A stretch of DNA of 64,000 nucleotides from Actinoplanes sp. KI2 (GCF_025630775.1 NZ_JAOSZE010000037.1:44439-108438); one strand, 5' to 3'. Counted from the stretch's first letter, positions 40,782 through 49,856 are shown. A program made the numbers and translations. The notes: generated from the letters alone by a model not told the origin.

Positions 40782-42119
40782 ATGGGCGTCCGTCGTCGGG
40801 TGTTAGCGCTGGTCGCAGGGGTGGCGGTGGCGGCCGGGGCGTTTGCCGTGGCCGTCGCGGGGGAGGGCACGTCGTTCGCGGCGGTGGCGTGCTCGGGCAC
40901 CGTCTGGGCCGAGGGTGTTACATATACGGCCGGGCAGCAGGTGACCTACAACGGACACCTGTATCAGGCGCTCGTCACGCACACGGCCTACGTCGGCGCG
41001 GGCTGGAACCCGGCGGCGACCCCGTCGCTGTGGAAGGACCTCGGCGCCTGCACCGGCGGGACGACCACGCCCCCGACGACCGCGCCGACCACCGCACCCA
41101 CCACGCCGCCGACCACCGCTCCCACCACCGCCCCCACCACCCCGCCGACGACGCAGCCGACCGGCTCCACCTGCGCGGTGAAATCCCGGCCGGCCGGGAA
41201 GGTCCTGCAGGGTTACTGGGAGAACTGGGACGGCGCGTCCAACGGGGTGCACCCCGGGCTCGGCTGGATCCCGATCAATGACAGCCGGATCCTGCAGCAC
41301 GGCTACAACGTGATCGCCGCCGCGTTCCCGGTGATCCGCTCGGACGGCACGGTCCTGTGGGAGAACGGCATGGACGCCGGCGTGAAGGTGTCCACCCCGG
41401 CCGAGATGTGCGCGGCCAAGGCGTCCGGCGCCACCATCCTGATGTCGATCGGCGGCGCGGCGGCCGGCATCGACCTGTCCTCCAGCGCCGTCGCCGACCG
41501 GTTCGTCGCCACCGTCGTGCCGATCCTCAAGGCGTACAACTTCGACGGCATCGACATCGACATCGAGACCGGGCTGACCGGCAGCGGCAGCATCGGCACG
41601 CTCTCCACCTCGCAGGCCAACCTGATCCGGATCATCGACGGGGTGCTGGCCGCGATGCCGTCGAACTTCGGGCTCACCATGGCGCCGGAGACCGCGTACG
41701 TGACCGGCGGCAGCGTCACCTACGGCTCGATCTGGGGCTCGTACCTGCCGATCATCAAGAAGTACGTGGACAACGGCCGGCTGTGGTGGCTGAACATGCA
41801 GTACTACAACGGCTCGATGTACGGCTGCTCGGGCGACTCGTACTCGGCCGGGACCGTGCAGGGCTTCACCGTGCAGACCCAGTGCCTCAACAACGGGCTC
41901 ACCATCCAGGGCACCACGATCCGGGTCCCGTACGACAAGCAGGTCCCCGGCCTGCCCGCGCAGTCCGGGGCGGGCGGCGGCTACATGACGCCGTCGCTGG
42001 TGTCGCAGGCGTACGGCAGCGTCAGCTCGATCAAGGGCCTGATGACCTGGTCGATCAACTGGGACGGCTCGAGGTCCTGGACCTTCGGCGACAACGTGAA
42101 GTCGCTCGAGGGCCGCTGA
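40782..42119 (+). CDS. Secreted chitinase: CBM5/12 plus GH18
   Basis: The 445-residue product has a signal peptide ending near residue 34. Residues about 37-90 form a chitin-binding CBM5/12 (WAEGVTYTAGQQVTYNGHLY with AGWNPAA and SLWKDLG). A Pro/Thr linker (PTTAPTTAPTTPP repeats) leads to the GH18 catalytic domain (residues about 140-445). The GH18 motif is FDGIDIDIE (DxxDxDxE, final Glu as acid) near residue 252; QGYWENWDG near residue 143 and MTWSINWDG near the end are typical of bacterial chitinases. It would degrade chitin outside the cell. The gene has its own ribosome site (AGAGGGG). A strong GC hairpin follows. Confidence 0.93.
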   Translation: MGVRRRVLALVAGVAVAAGAFAVAVAGEGTSFAAVACSGTVWAEGVTYTAGQQVTYNGHLYQALVTHTAYVGAGWNPAATPSLWKDLGACTGGTTTPPTTAPTTAPTTPPTTAPTTAPTTPPTTQPTGSTCAVKSRPAGKVLQGYWENWDGASNGVHPGLGWIPINDSRILQHGYNVIAAAFPVIRSDGTVLWENGMDAGVKVSTPAEMCAAKASGATILMSIGGAAAGIDLSSSAVADRFVATVVPILKAYNFDGIDIDIETGLTGSGSIGTLSTSQANLIRIIDGVLAAMPSNFGLTMAPETAYVTGGSVTYGSIWGSYLPIIKKYVDNGRLWWLNMQYYNGSMYGCSGDSYSAGTVQGFTVQTQCLNNGLTIQGTTIRVPYDKQVPGLPAQSGAGGGYMTPSLVSQAYGSVSSIKGLMTWSINWDGSRSWTFGDNVKSLEGR

Positions 42120-42126
42120 CCCGAGC

Positions 42127-42157
42127 GGCGGCCGGCCGGCGCAACCGGCCGGCCGCC
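42127..42157 (+). terminator. GC-rich hairpin after the chitinase gene
   Basis: GGCGGCCGGCCGG, loop CGCAA, CCGGCCGGCCGCC: a perfect 13-bp stem starting 7 bp after the stop. There is no U tract, as is common for GC-rich actinobacterial terminators. Confidence 0.7.
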
Positions 42158-42242
42158 ACCTCGGCTCGGTCACCTGAGCTCGCTCAACCGCCGATCCCAC
42201 CGCACTTCCCGATGTCGTCGACGGCGAGGCGACCGTAGCCGC

Positions 42243-43943
42243 TCAGGTCGGTTGGGGTATGAGTCCGGTGTGGTGCAGGTGGGCGCGGGCGTAGGCGATG
42301 GCTTCGGGGGTGTTGGCGAAGAGCCGGCCGGTGTCGTGGAGCTCGTCCAGGACGCCGAGGGCGTTCATCCGGTGCAGGTGATCCTCGCGGATGCCGGAGA
42401 CCAGGACGAGGGTGCCGCGGCGGGTGAGCTTGTCGATCGCGTCGCCGAGGACTTTCGCTCCGGAGGCGTCCAGGGCGGAGACGCGGGACAGCCGCAGGAT
42501 GACCACTCGTACCTGTGCGGCCTCGGTGAGCTCGAGCAGGAAGCGGTGTGCGGCGGCGAACAGCAGTGGGCCGTCGATGCGGTAGGCGACGATGTGCTCG
42601 GCAAGGAGGGCTTGTTCTTCCTCGTGGTGGTCGGCGGGTGGCAGGTCCGCGTGCAGCGGCACCTGCTCGAGCCGGGCCGCCAGCGCGACCTGGCGCAGCG
42701 CCAGGACCCCGGCCGCGAGCAGGCCCACGGCGACCGCGTTGACCAGGGTGGAGGCCACGGTGACGATCGCGGTCAGGCCCATGATCAGAGCTTCGCCGCG
42801 GCCGGATCGGGCCAGCGCGGCCAGGGAGCCGACCTCGACCATGCGGATCGCGGTGGCGATCAGTACTCCGGCGAGCGCGGCGATCGGGATCCCGGCGACG
42901 AGGGGCGCGGCGGCGAACACGATCACCGCGAGGACGGCGGCGTGGATCAGGGCGGCCAGGCGGGACGCGGCTCCGGTACGCACATTGACGGCGGTACGGG
43001 CGATCGCGCCGGTCGCGGCGACGCCGCCGAACAGCGGGACGGCCAGGTTGGCCAGGCCCTGGCCGAACAGTTCCCGGTTCGAGTCGTGCCGCTCGCTGAC
43101 GCTCATCGCGTCGGCCGCCGACGCGGACATGAGTGATTCCAGGGCGGCCAGCGCCGCGACCGCGAGGGCGGAGGGCAGCAGCGCGGCCACCTGCCCGGCC
43201 TGGAAGAACGACAGCGACGGGGCGGGCAGCCCGGCCGGTAGGGGCCCGATCGTGGCGACCGGGAGGTGCCCGGCGGCGGCCACGATGGTTGCCGCGGCGA
43301 CGGCGACCAGGGAGAACGGGACACCGGGGCGCAGCCGCGTGCCGGCGAGCATCAGCGTTGCCACACCGGCCGCGACGCCGAGCGCGGCCCAGTGCGGATG
43401 GGCGGCGAAGTCGGCGACGGCGTGGGCCGCGACCACTGCCGGGTTGGCGCCGGCAGTGGCCGGCACGCCGAGCGCGGAAGGGATCTGCTGGAGTCCGATC
43501 ACGGCAGCGATGCCGAGGGTGAAGCCTTCCACCACCGGGACCGGTACGTAGGCCATCCACCGGCCGGCGTGCAGCAGCGCCAGCCCGACGAGCAGCACGC
43601 CGGCCAGCAGGCCGACGGTGAGGACACCGTTCACGCCGTACGAGTGCACGATCGGCACGAGGACGACGGTCATCGCCCCGGTGGGACCGGTGACCTGGAG
43701 GTTGGAGCCGCCGAACGCGGCGGCGAGCGCGCCGGCGACCACGGCGGTGACCAGTCCGGCCGCGGCACCCGCGCCGGAGGAGATCCCGAAGCCGAGGGCG
43801 AGCGGCAGCGCGACGATCGCCACGGTCAGCCCGGCGAGCAGGTCCTTGCGGGGGCTGCGGCCGATCGTGGCGAGGGCGCGCCGGTCAGGCAGCACGGAGG
43901 CGGCCCGGGTCGCGAGGGCCCGGGCCAGGACGGCCGCCTTCAC
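42243..43943 (-). CDS. SulP family anion transporter with STAS domain
   Basis: The 566-residue product has about 12-14 hydrophobic segments (residues 30-410) with features of SulP: DLLAGLTVAIVALPLALGFG, and GPTGAMTVVLVPIV, then TGAIARTAVNVRTGA (near residue 300). The C-terminal STAS domain runs about 440-550 (LLAEHIVAYRIDGPLLFAAAHRFL and LRLSRVSALDASGAKVL). The transported anion may be sulfate, bicarbonate or another. Its ATG overlaps the arsR stop (ATGA), so it is coupled to the regulator and probably repressed by it. Confidence 0.9.
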   Translation of the reverse strand: MKAAVLARALATRAASVLPDRRALATIGRSPRKDLLAGLTVAIVALPLALGFGISSGAGAAAGLVTAVVAGALAAAFGGSNLQVTGPTGAMTVVLVPIVHSYGVNGVLTVGLLAGVLLVGLALLHAGRWMAYVPVPVVEGFTLGIAAVIGLQQIPSALGVPATAGANPAVVAAHAVADFAAHPHWAALGVAAGVATLMLAGTRLRPGVPFSLVAVAAATIVAAAGHLPVATIGPLPAGLPAPSLSFFQAGQVAALLPSALAVAALAALESLMSASAADAMSVSERHDSNRELFGQGLANLAVPLFGGVAATGAIARTAVNVRTGAASRLAALIHAAVLAVIVFAAAPLVAGIPIAALAGVLIATAIRMVEVGSLAALARSGRGEALIMGLTAIVTVASTLVNAVAVGLLAAGVLALRQVALAARLEQVPLHADLPPADHHEEEQALLAEHIVAYRIDGPLLFAAAHRFLLELTEAAQVRVVILRLSRVSALDASGAKVLGDAIDKLTRRGTLVLVSGIREDHLHRMNALGVLDELHDTGRLFANTPEAIAYARAHLHHTGLIPQPT

Positions 43944-44305
43944 CCGGCCCGGCCGGTCTTCGCCGGCTGCGCCGGAAGCTCGTCGTCACGGAGCTCGGTC
44001 AGCAGGTCCTGCTGGCCGGCCAGCAGCTCGGTCAGGATCCGCCGCGCGGCGCGCATCAGCTCCGCGACGTCGGGCCCGGCGAGCTCGTACATGACGGTGT
44101 CGGCGGTGCGGGTGGCCGTGACGATGCCCGAGCGGCGCAGCACGGCGAGCTGCTGGGACAGGTTGGAGCGTTCCACGTCGATGGCGGCCAGCAGGTCACG
44201 CACCGCCATCGGCCCCTCCTGCAACAGCTCCAGAACCCTGATCCGCACCGGGTGGCCGAGCATCCGGAAGAACTCCGCCTTGAGCTGATACAGCGGCACC
44301 GGCAC
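43940..44305 (-). CDS. ArsR/SmtB family regulator
   Basis: The 121-residue product has the typical winged helix: FFRMLGHPVRIRVLELLQEG, AVRDLLAAIDVERSNLSQQLAVLRRSG (shortened: VERSNLSQQLAVLRR). No CxC metal motif is visible, so the signal may be redox, sulfur or another ligand. Start GTG 44305 has GAGGGG upstream. The palindrome 44350-44371 overlaps the -35 region of its promoter. It is coupled to the SulP gene. Related SulP/ArsR pairs occur in other actinobacteria. Confidence 0.9.
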   Translation of the reverse strand: MPVPLYQLKAEFFRMLGHPVRIRVLELLQEGPMAVRDLLAAIDVERSNLSQQLAVLRRSGIVTATRTADTVMYELAGPDVAELMRAARRILTELLAGQQDLLTELRDDELPAQPAKTGRAG

Positions 44306-44339
44306 CGGCGTTCACCCCTCACGTTCGTAGCGCTCAGCC

Positions 44340-44371
44340 ACCATAACATCAATTGAAAAATTCTTCAATTG
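44340..44371 (-). promoter_or_regulatory. Promoter and palindromic operator of arsR-sulP
   Basis: On the minus strand TTGAAG (44368-44363), 17-bp spacer, TATGGT (44345-44340). The palindrome CAATTGAA-N6-TTCAATTG (44350-44371) covers the -35 and part of the spacer. It is strikingly AT-rich for the region. Confidence 0.75.
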
Positions 44372-44404
44372 ACGTTCTGCTCACTCGGGCCACGTCCGCC
44401 GTGT

Positions 44405-45244
44405 CTAGAGCCGGGCGAGCAGGTCGCCCAGGGCGGCGTGCACCTCCTCCGGCTTCTCCAGGTGCAGGAACAGGTGGGTGGCGCCGTCGAGCACCCGGTG
44501 CTCGCCGCGGGTGAACGATGCGGCGATCTTTCCGTGCAGCTCGCGGATGCCGTCGAGGGCCTGCCGGACCAGTTCGGGGGAGCCGAAGGAGGACCAGGCC
44601 GGGTTTCCGGCGCCGGCCGAGAGCACGATCGTCGGCACGTCGGGGATCGGGCCGCCACCGCGGAGCTCGTCGTAGACCTCGCTCTCCAGGTTCGCCGACT
44701 CGGTCAGCCCGGTGCGCCAGTGCTCGACATGATGGGCGACGAGCTCGTCGCGTACGCCCTCGGGAAACGTTTTCAGGATTTCCGCCCAGGCCGCCGTGGC
44801 CGCGGCGCGCTGCTCGGCGGTCAGCTCGGGCAGCGCCGCAGGGTCGGGCTTCATCTGATCGTTGAGTGCCCGGGCCTCGGCCGGCAGATGCGCGAAGAGG
44901 TCCTCGTGACCGGGGTCGAGCAGCAGCAGCCCGGCCACCGACGACGGGAAGAGCTGCGCGAAGCGGCGCGCGTAGACCGCGCCCATCGAGTGACCGACCA
45001 GCACGTGCGGCCCGTCGCCGGCCACCCGGTGCAGCTCCGTCGCCACCTCGGCCGCGCTGCGCGGCAGCGGTACGGGATCGCTCCAGCCGGTGCCGCCCCG
45101 GTCGTAGAGCAGATGGGTGGCGCCCGGCGCCTCGGTCACGGTCAGGAAGTCGAGCCCGACCAGGCCCGCCCCCGGCAGATATAGAACACTCGGACCGCCC
45201 GTCCCTCGCGGGTAGGTGGCCACCCCGCCGACCATTGTTCTCAT
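44405..45244 (-). CDS. Alpha/beta-fold hydrolase
   Basis: The 279-residue product from ATG 45244 has the alpha/beta hydrolase pattern: LLYDRGGTGWSDP (oxyanion/HG-like region), LVGHSMGAVYARRFAQ (nucleophile elbow GHSMG, Ser near residue 92), LLDPGHEDLF and a late His in LDGATHLFLHLEKPEEV. Lid region residues about 120-200 are helical. Substrate unknown. It is divergent from an HTH regulator with only 36 bp between start codons, which suggests the regulator controls it. ATG 45256 and 45235 are alternative starts. Confidence 0.85.
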   Translation of the reverse strand: MRTMVGGVATYPRGTGGPSVLYLPGAGLVGLDFLTVTEAPGATHLLYDRGGTGWSDPVPLPRSAAEVATELHRVAGDGPHVLVGHSMGAVYARRFAQLFPSSVAGLLLLDPGHEDLFAHLPAEARALNDQMKPDPAALPELTAEQRAAATAAWAEILKTFPEGVRDELVAHHVEHWRTGLTESANLESEVYDELRGGGPIPDVPTIVLSAGAGNPAWSSFGSPELVRQALDGIRELHGKIAASFTRGEHRVLDGATHLFLHLEKPEEVHAALGDLLARL

Positions 45245-45280
45245 GGCTGCGAACATTATCAGGTGTGCGAAAATAGGGGA

Positions 45281-45817
45281 ATGGACCCGGTCGAGCTTCT
45301 TCTCCATCCGGTACGGCTGCGGATCGTGCACGCCCTCTCCGGCGGCCGCACGGTCACGACGGCCGAGCTGTGCGCCCGCCTGCCCGACGTCTCGCAGGCC
45401 ACGGTCTACCGGCACGTCGGCACGCTCGCCGACGCCGGCATCCTCGAGGTGGCGGGGGAGCAGCGGGTGCGCGGCTTCGTCGAGCGCAGTTACCGGCTGC
45501 GCCGCGAGCGGGCGGCGATCTCCGCCGAGAAGGCCGCGTCGGCCACCGTCGACGACCACCGGCGGGTGTTCGCCACCGCGATGGCGGTGCTGCTGGCCGA
45601 GTTCGGCTCCTATCTGGACGGCCCGGACGCCGACCCCGCCGCCGACCTGGTCGGGTATCGGCAGCACGCGATCTGGCTGACCGAGGACGAGCGGGCGAAG
45701 CTGATCGCCGGGCTGCGCGACGCGATCCTCCCGGTGCTGGGCAACGAGCCGGCCGAGGGCCGCACGCCCCACCTGCTCAGCCCGATCCTCTTTCCGACGG
45801 CGTCAGCGCCCGAGTAG
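45281..45817 (+). CDS. ArsR-like winged-helix regulator (helix-turn-helix)
   Basis: The 178-residue product begins MDPVELLLHPVRLRIVHALSGG, then TTAELCARLPDVSQATVYRHVGTLADAGILEV, which is a winged helix like ArsR/YjjC-like transcription factors. The C-terminal part (HRRVFATAMAVLLAEFGSYLDG) is helical and may bind a ligand. GTG 45263 is an alternative start; ATG 45281 has AGGGG too close for a ribosome site. It is divergent from the hydrolase and overlaps the convergent D-amino-acid oxidase gene by 15 bp. Confidence 0.82.
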   Translation: MDPVELLLHPVRLRIVHALSGGRTVTTAELCARLPDVSQATVYRHVGTLADAGILEVAGEQRVRGFVERSYRLRRERAAISAEKAASATVDDHRRVFATAMAVLLAEFGSYLDGPDADPAADLVGYRQHAIWLTEDERAKLIAGLRDAILPVLGNEPAEGRTPHLLSPILFPTASAPE

Positions 45818-46765
45818 CCGGCCCACGATCGCCGCGACGTCGTCGGCGCAGCCCCAGGACAGGCTCACCCCGGCCCCGCTGTGCCCGTAGTTGTGCACGA
45901 TGTGCCGGTCGCCGAGATCCTCGTGCTCGAGCCGGATCATCGCGCGGGCGGGCCGGATGCCGCCCCGGTTCTCCAGGATCTCCGCGTGCCGGATCTCCGG
46001 GAAGATGTCGCCGCAGCGCTTGACGATCGCGTCGGCCACCAGCGGGTCGGGCGCGGGATCGTCGATGCCCTCCTCGGCGCTGCCGCCCAGCAGCAGCATG
46101 TCGCCCTGGGGCAGCAGGTAGATCATCTCGCCGAGCTCCTCGGTGTGCTCGGCGAAGAACTCCCGGTGCCCCGGGTTGCGGATCGCGACCAGCTGGCCCC
46201 GGATCGGCCGGACCGTGGGGTCGGGCACCAGCTCGCGGGCGCCCGGCCCGCTGCAGTTGACCACGATCGGCGCATCCGCGAAGCCCTCGGCCAGCGACGT
46301 CAGCCGGCGCCCGAAGTGCAGGTCGGCCCCGTACGCCCGGACCATCGCCTCGAGCGCCGCCAGGTACGGCGGCATGTCGATGATCGGGGCGGTGTAGTGC
46401 CAGCCGTGCACGAACCCGGGCGGCAGGTCGCCCGGGTCGCACTCGCGGAAGCCGGGCAGGCCACGTGCCCACTCCGGCGAGGTGATCGGCAGGCGGTCGG
46501 CCTCGACGCCGTCGACCAGCCGCACCCCCGGGAAGCCGTCGGCCACCATCCGGGTGAACACCTCGTAGCTGCGCTGGGCCCACTCCGGCACCCGCGGATG
46601 CTCGGCGTAGATGGGATCCCAGATGGCGCCGGCCGCGGCCGAGTTGGTGTCGGCGGGGGCATCCTGGGCCCGGATCCGGACGCGTACGCCGTGCTCGGCC
46701 AGTCGCAGACTCGTGGTCAGCCCGGAGACACCGGCGCCGACTACGAGCACATCGGGTCGGTTCAT
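45803..46765 (-). CDS. D-amino-acid oxidase (DAO family)
   Basis: The 320-residue product has an N-terminal FAD site (DVLVVGAGVSGLTTSLRLAEHG) and the DAO features: SAAAGAIWDP, RPIRGQLVAI, and VHNYGHSGAGVSLSWGCA at the C-terminus. YLLPQGDMLLLGGSAEEG near residue 220 fits the DAAO substrate face. It would oxidise D-amino acids to imino acids with H2O2. ATG 46765 lies six bases after TAGCTT on the minus strand (leaderless); GTG 46768 is an alternative. It stands alone and faces the HTH gene. Confidence 0.88.
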   Translation of the reverse strand: MNRPDVLVVGAGVSGLTTSLRLAEHGVRVRIRAQDAPADTNSAAAGAIWDPIYAEHPRVPEWAQRSYEVFTRMVADGFPGVRLVDGVEADRLPITSPEWARGLPGFRECDPGDLPPGFVHGWHYTAPIIDMPPYLAALEAMVRAYGADLHFGRRLTSLAEGFADAPIVVNCSGPGARELVPDPTVRPIRGQLVAIRNPGHREFFAEHTEELGEMIYLLPQGDMLLLGGSAEEGIDDPAPDPLVADAIVKRCGDIFPEIRHAEILENRGGIRPARAMIRLEHEDLGDRHIVHNYGHSGAGVSLSWGCADDVAAIVGRLLGR

Positions 46766-47063
46766 CACTCGAAGCTAACGGTGATCGACGCTCCACTGTG
46801 GGGGCTAGGCCACCTGAGAAACATGAATGTGCGGACGATGCGCATACGGGATCAGACGCCTTGAATCACCCCCGCGTTGATGGTATGCGCACCCACCGCG
46901 CTGGATCGATCACGGACTGTTGCATTCCGCGGGTTCTTGGGGTCCAATCGAACGGCTGGCGTCATGCGGGCGGGGACGCGCCGCTGGGGCGCGCAGACGG
47001 TCATCGATGACCAGCATTCCTCATCGCCGCCCCAGGTCCCCGCGCCGCCGAGAATGGGGGGCC
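46766..47063. other. 298-bp divergent intergenic region with palindromes
   Basis: TAGCTT (46777-46772, minus) is the oxidase -10. TGCGCATAC (46839-46847) and GTATGCGCA (46883-46891) form an inverted repeat with a 35-bp spacer. GGTCATCGATGACC (46999-47012) is a perfect 14-bp palindrome about 50 bp before the SCO2521-like start and may be its operator. No gene is seen. Confidence 0.5.
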
Positions 47064-47981
47064 ATGGTGCTCGTCGTGGGTGAGGTCGACACCGGACTGC
47101 TGCGCGGGCGCGATCCGTCGTCGAGCGACGACGACGGGCGGAGCCTGGTCGAGCTGGTCGCCGGCGAGCGGGTGCTGGTCCACACGCGCCCACGGTCCTA
47201 TGTGCGCTCCCCGGAACGGCCGGTCGGGGTGGACTGCGCGCTCGGCCCGGTCCGCGGGATCGGCACGGCGTTGCAGCGCGCGGCGATCACCGACAACGAG
47301 GTGGTGCAGGGCTCCGCGTACGCGACGATCGTCCCGTCCGCGCACACCGCCCGCCGCCCCTGGTCGCACTACCTGGCCCAGCCCGGCCGGATCGAGACGC
47401 TCGGCAAACCCCGGTGGGACGCGATCGCCGACGCGCTCGGCAGCCCCGACCGGGCGCCGGCCGCCCTCGACCTCGGCGCGGTCGCCCAGCGCGCCACCAA
47501 CGAGGTGCAGAGCGCCACCCGAGGCGGCCCCGAGGACTCCTTTCGTGCGGCCCGCTCCCGGCTGCGCTGGGTGGCGCGGCCCGGCCGGTCGCTCTCCGGT
47601 GTCCACTTCGAGGTGCACGACCGGCGGCTGCGGCTGCTGCGCTTCACCGCCGGCGAGTGCGACGCCGACCGGCTGGCCGCCGCCTGCGAGGACATCGCCC
47701 TGCACGACTGGCTGCTGTCCACGCTCATCGAGAGCGTCCGCAAGTCCGCGGCCGGCCTGCGGCCGCGGGCGGACACCCTGCGCCGGCTCGGCCCGGCCGT
47801 CGACCATTTGCTGCACCTGTGGATGCCGGCGGCCCGCGCCGACGAGCTCACCGAGGCGATGTGGACCGTCCTGGAGCGCCGGGCCGGCTTCACCCGGCAG
47901 TGGACCACGCTGGCCACCCGCATCCGCGACCAGTTCTCGGTGATGCTGGCCGAGTCCCTGTCCTCGGCGACCCGCTCGTGA
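47064..47981 (+). CDS. SCO2521 family protein
   Basis: The 305-residue product (ATG 47064 after GGGGGG) matches what I know as the SCO2521 family: VLVVGEVDTGLLRG, LVELVAGERVLVHTRPRSYVRSPERPVGVDC and the following GPVRGIGTALQRAAIT. The last 120 residues are helical with WMPAARADELTEAMW. The biochemical activity is unknown. It is the first of two plus-strand genes; its TGA overlaps the GTG of the next gene. It faces the SCO2522-2525 set, which runs on the minus strand. No signal peptide or membrane helix. Confidence 0.82.
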   Translation: MVLVVGEVDTGLLRGRDPSSSDDDGRSLVELVAGERVLVHTRPRSYVRSPERPVGVDCALGPVRGIGTALQRAAITDNEVVQGSAYATIVPSAHTARRPWSHYLAQPGRIETLGKPRWDAIADALGSPDRAPAALDLGAVAQRATNEVQSATRGGPEDSFRAARSRLRWVARPGRSLSGVHFEVHDRRLRLLRFTAGECDADRLAAACEDIALHDWLLSTLIESVRKSAAGLRPRADTLRRLGPAVDHLLHLWMPAARADELTEAMWTVLERRAGFTRQWTTLATRIRDQFSVMLAESLSSATRS

Positions 47982-48928
47982 CCGCCGAGATGCGGGAGCG
48001 GATGGCCCGCGACAGCGTCCTCAAAACCGCTCTGCTGACCGTCGCCAGCGGCGGCGTGACCTTCCTGGTGACCAACGGGCTGGACCAGCCGCAGGCGATC
48101 TGCATCATCCTGTCGATCCTGATCGGCGGCATCGCGCTGATGGTCCGCTTCCTGGTGGATTTCGAGAACCGGCTGGCCGCCGTCGAGCAGCTGGAGCGGG
48201 ACGGGATGGCGGACATGAAGCAACTGATCGGCGACGCGTTCTCGGAGATCAGCGAGGCGACCGCGCTGTTCGGGCTGATCGAGGCGTCGGCGCTCCAGAC
48301 CGACCTGGTCACCCAGCTGGTCCGCAACTCGACGCAGATCTCCCCGGACTCGCCGCCGATCGTCTACCGCTTCGTGCAGGCGAAGATCGCGGAGATGTCC
48401 GCCTTCCTCAAACAGCTCGCCGAGGGCGGCACGGTCACCTACTACGGCGAGGACCGGGACTGGCTGCTCGGCCTGACCCGTACCGCCACCACCAGCATCG
48501 ACGCGATCAGCCTGGCCGCGGTCGACCACGACCTGTGGCAGAGCGAGATCGGCCAGCGCTATCTGGACGCACAGCGGCGGGCGGCCCGCGACGGCAAGCG
48601 GGTGCGGCGGATCTTCGTGCTCGACACGCCGTCGATGGCCGACGACCCGGTGCTGCGCCGGGCGTACGAGGAACAGCGCGAGATGATGATCGAGGTGCGG
48701 CTGCTGGACCGGCGGGCGGTGCCGACCCCGCTGCAGGTCCAGGTGCGCGACCTCATCCTGTTCGACAACATCCTCGCGTACGAGACGACGCCGACCACCA
48801 CCGATCCCAGCCAGGCGCAGGTCGCCGAGACCCGCCTGGTGCTCACCGACTCGCGGGTGAAGGAGTGCTCGCAGCTGTTCCGGGAGCTGTGGGAGGTCTC
48901 CCGCGAGCTCAGTCGAACACGTAGCTGA
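47978..48928 (+). CDS. Membrane protein with PLD-like C-terminal domain, part of the SCO2521-2525 island
   Basis: The 316-residue product starts at GTG 47978 (GTGA overlap). Residues about 12-30 and 34-57 form two membrane helices (VLKTALLTVASGGVTFLVTN and AICIILSILIGGIALMVRFL). A helical/coiled part follows (ENRLAAVEQLERDGMADMKQ), then a C-terminal domain with TVTYYGEDRDWLLGL and RRIFVLDTPSM, VRDLILFDNILAYET. This resembles the fold seen in PLD-like proteins but lacks HKD catalytic motifs. It may bind or sense something at the membrane. It overlaps the convergent SCO2522-like gene by 20 bp. Confidence 0.75.
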   Translation: MTAEMRERMARDSVLKTALLTVASGGVTFLVTNGLDQPQAICIILSILIGGIALMVRFLVDFENRLAAVEQLERDGMADMKQLIGDAFSEISEATALFGLIEASALQTDLVTQLVRNSTQISPDSPPIVYRFVQAKIAEMSAFLKQLAEGGTVTYYGEDRDWLLGLTRTATTSIDAISLAAVDHDLWQSEIGQRYLDAQRRAARDGKRVRRIFVLDTPSMADDPVLRRAYEEQREMMIEVRLLDRRAVPTPLQVQVRDLILFDNILAYETTPTTTDPSQAQVAETRLVLTDSRVKECSQLFRELWEVSRELSRTRS

Positions 48929-49856
48929 TCCGCTCGACCGGCTCGGCCGGCAGGTCCAGCCCCTCGGCGGCGGCCCGGTCGAGCACCTGGACGGCCACCC
49001 GCGGGTTGACCGCGATCTGGCCGAGGATCGTGCGGACCGCGTGCTCGATCGTCAGGAACCGCCGGTCCAGCACGCTGAACGTGCGGTAGGCGCGGAACGG
49101 CTGCGCCTTCGGGTTGAGCCGGACGACGGCCGGCATCGCGTCCCAGTCGGCCGGCAACGCCTCCGGGGCGGCGACCGGCACCGGCTCGGCGACCGGCTCG
49201 CCGCGGTGCCGCAGCAGCCCGAGCCGCTGGAGCTGCCAGACCGCGGCCAGGAACGGGCAGGACCAGAGCCGGACGCCGTCCTCCTCGCTCCACAGCTCGA
49301 CGTCGACGAAGATCGAGTGATTCCGTACGGCGTTCTCCCGCGGCGGCAACCACTCCCGCGGCGCGGACATCGCGGCGGCGGCCGTCGCCGGCGACCGCTC
49401 GCCGTTGGTCAGCCAGCCGGACACGCTGGTCGGCGGCCGGCCGCCGGTGGCGCCCGCGGGCGGCTCGTCCACGATGTGCGCCTGCACGACCGCCGCGAGG
49501 TCCAGGTCGCCGACCCGCGCGCAACCCGACTCCCGGGCCACGTAGTCGATCGTCAGGCCGTGCTCGGCGGCCGCGTCCACGAGCGCGGGCACCACCTCGC
49601 AGGGCGTGGAGAACCGGGTGAAGTAGTCGTCGATCAGGAAGCAGGTGCTGACCCGGGGCCGGGCCGCCGCCAGCCGGCCGAGGGCCGGGGGCAGCCACGG
49701 CGCGACCCGCCGGAAGTGCTCCCGCAGCCGCTCCGGCCCCTGGACGAAGTCGTCCATGTAGAGGTGGCCGAGCTCGACGGACAGGTGCGACAGGGCGACG
49801 GCCCGGACCGACGGCTGGGCGCTCTCCTCGGTGAACACGTCGTCGGACGTGGTCAC
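48909..49856 (-). CDS. SCO2522 family protein
   Basis: The 315-residue product (GTG 49856, GTGA overlap with the P-loop gene stop) fits the SCO2522 family: VRAVALSHLSVELGHLYMDDF near residue 17, then STCFLIDDYFTRFSTPCEVVPALV and YVARESGCARVGDL. An aromatic-rich stretch (HSIFVDVELWSEEDGVRLWSCPFLAA) follows. The function is unknown. It is the last gene of the minus-strand operon and overlaps the facing membrane protein gene by 20 bp at the 3' ends. No membrane helices. Confidence 0.82.
   Translation of the reverse strand: MTTSDDVFTEESAQPSVRAVALSHLSVELGHLYMDDFVQGPERLREHFRRVAPWLPPALGRLAAARPRVSTCFLIDDYFTRFSTPCEVVPALVDAAAEHGLTIDYVARESGCARVGDLDLAAVVQAHIVDEPPAGATGGRPPTSVSGWLTNGERSPATAAAAMSAPREWLPPRENAVRNHSIFVDVELWSEEDGVRLWSCPFLAAVWQLQRLGLLRHRGEPVAEPVPVAAPEALPADWDAMPAVVRLNPKAQPFRAYRTFSVLDRRFLTIEHAVRTILGQIAVNPRVAVQVLDRAAAEGLDLPAEPVERISYVFD

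Noticed and set aside
45263..45281. GTG 45263 as start of the HTH gene
   Set aside because: It adds six unaligned residues; MDPVELLLHPVRLR is the usual family start.
46766..47063. tRNA gene in the intergenic region
   Set aside because: A GGTTC-like string near 46930 lacks a matching acceptor stem and D-arm.
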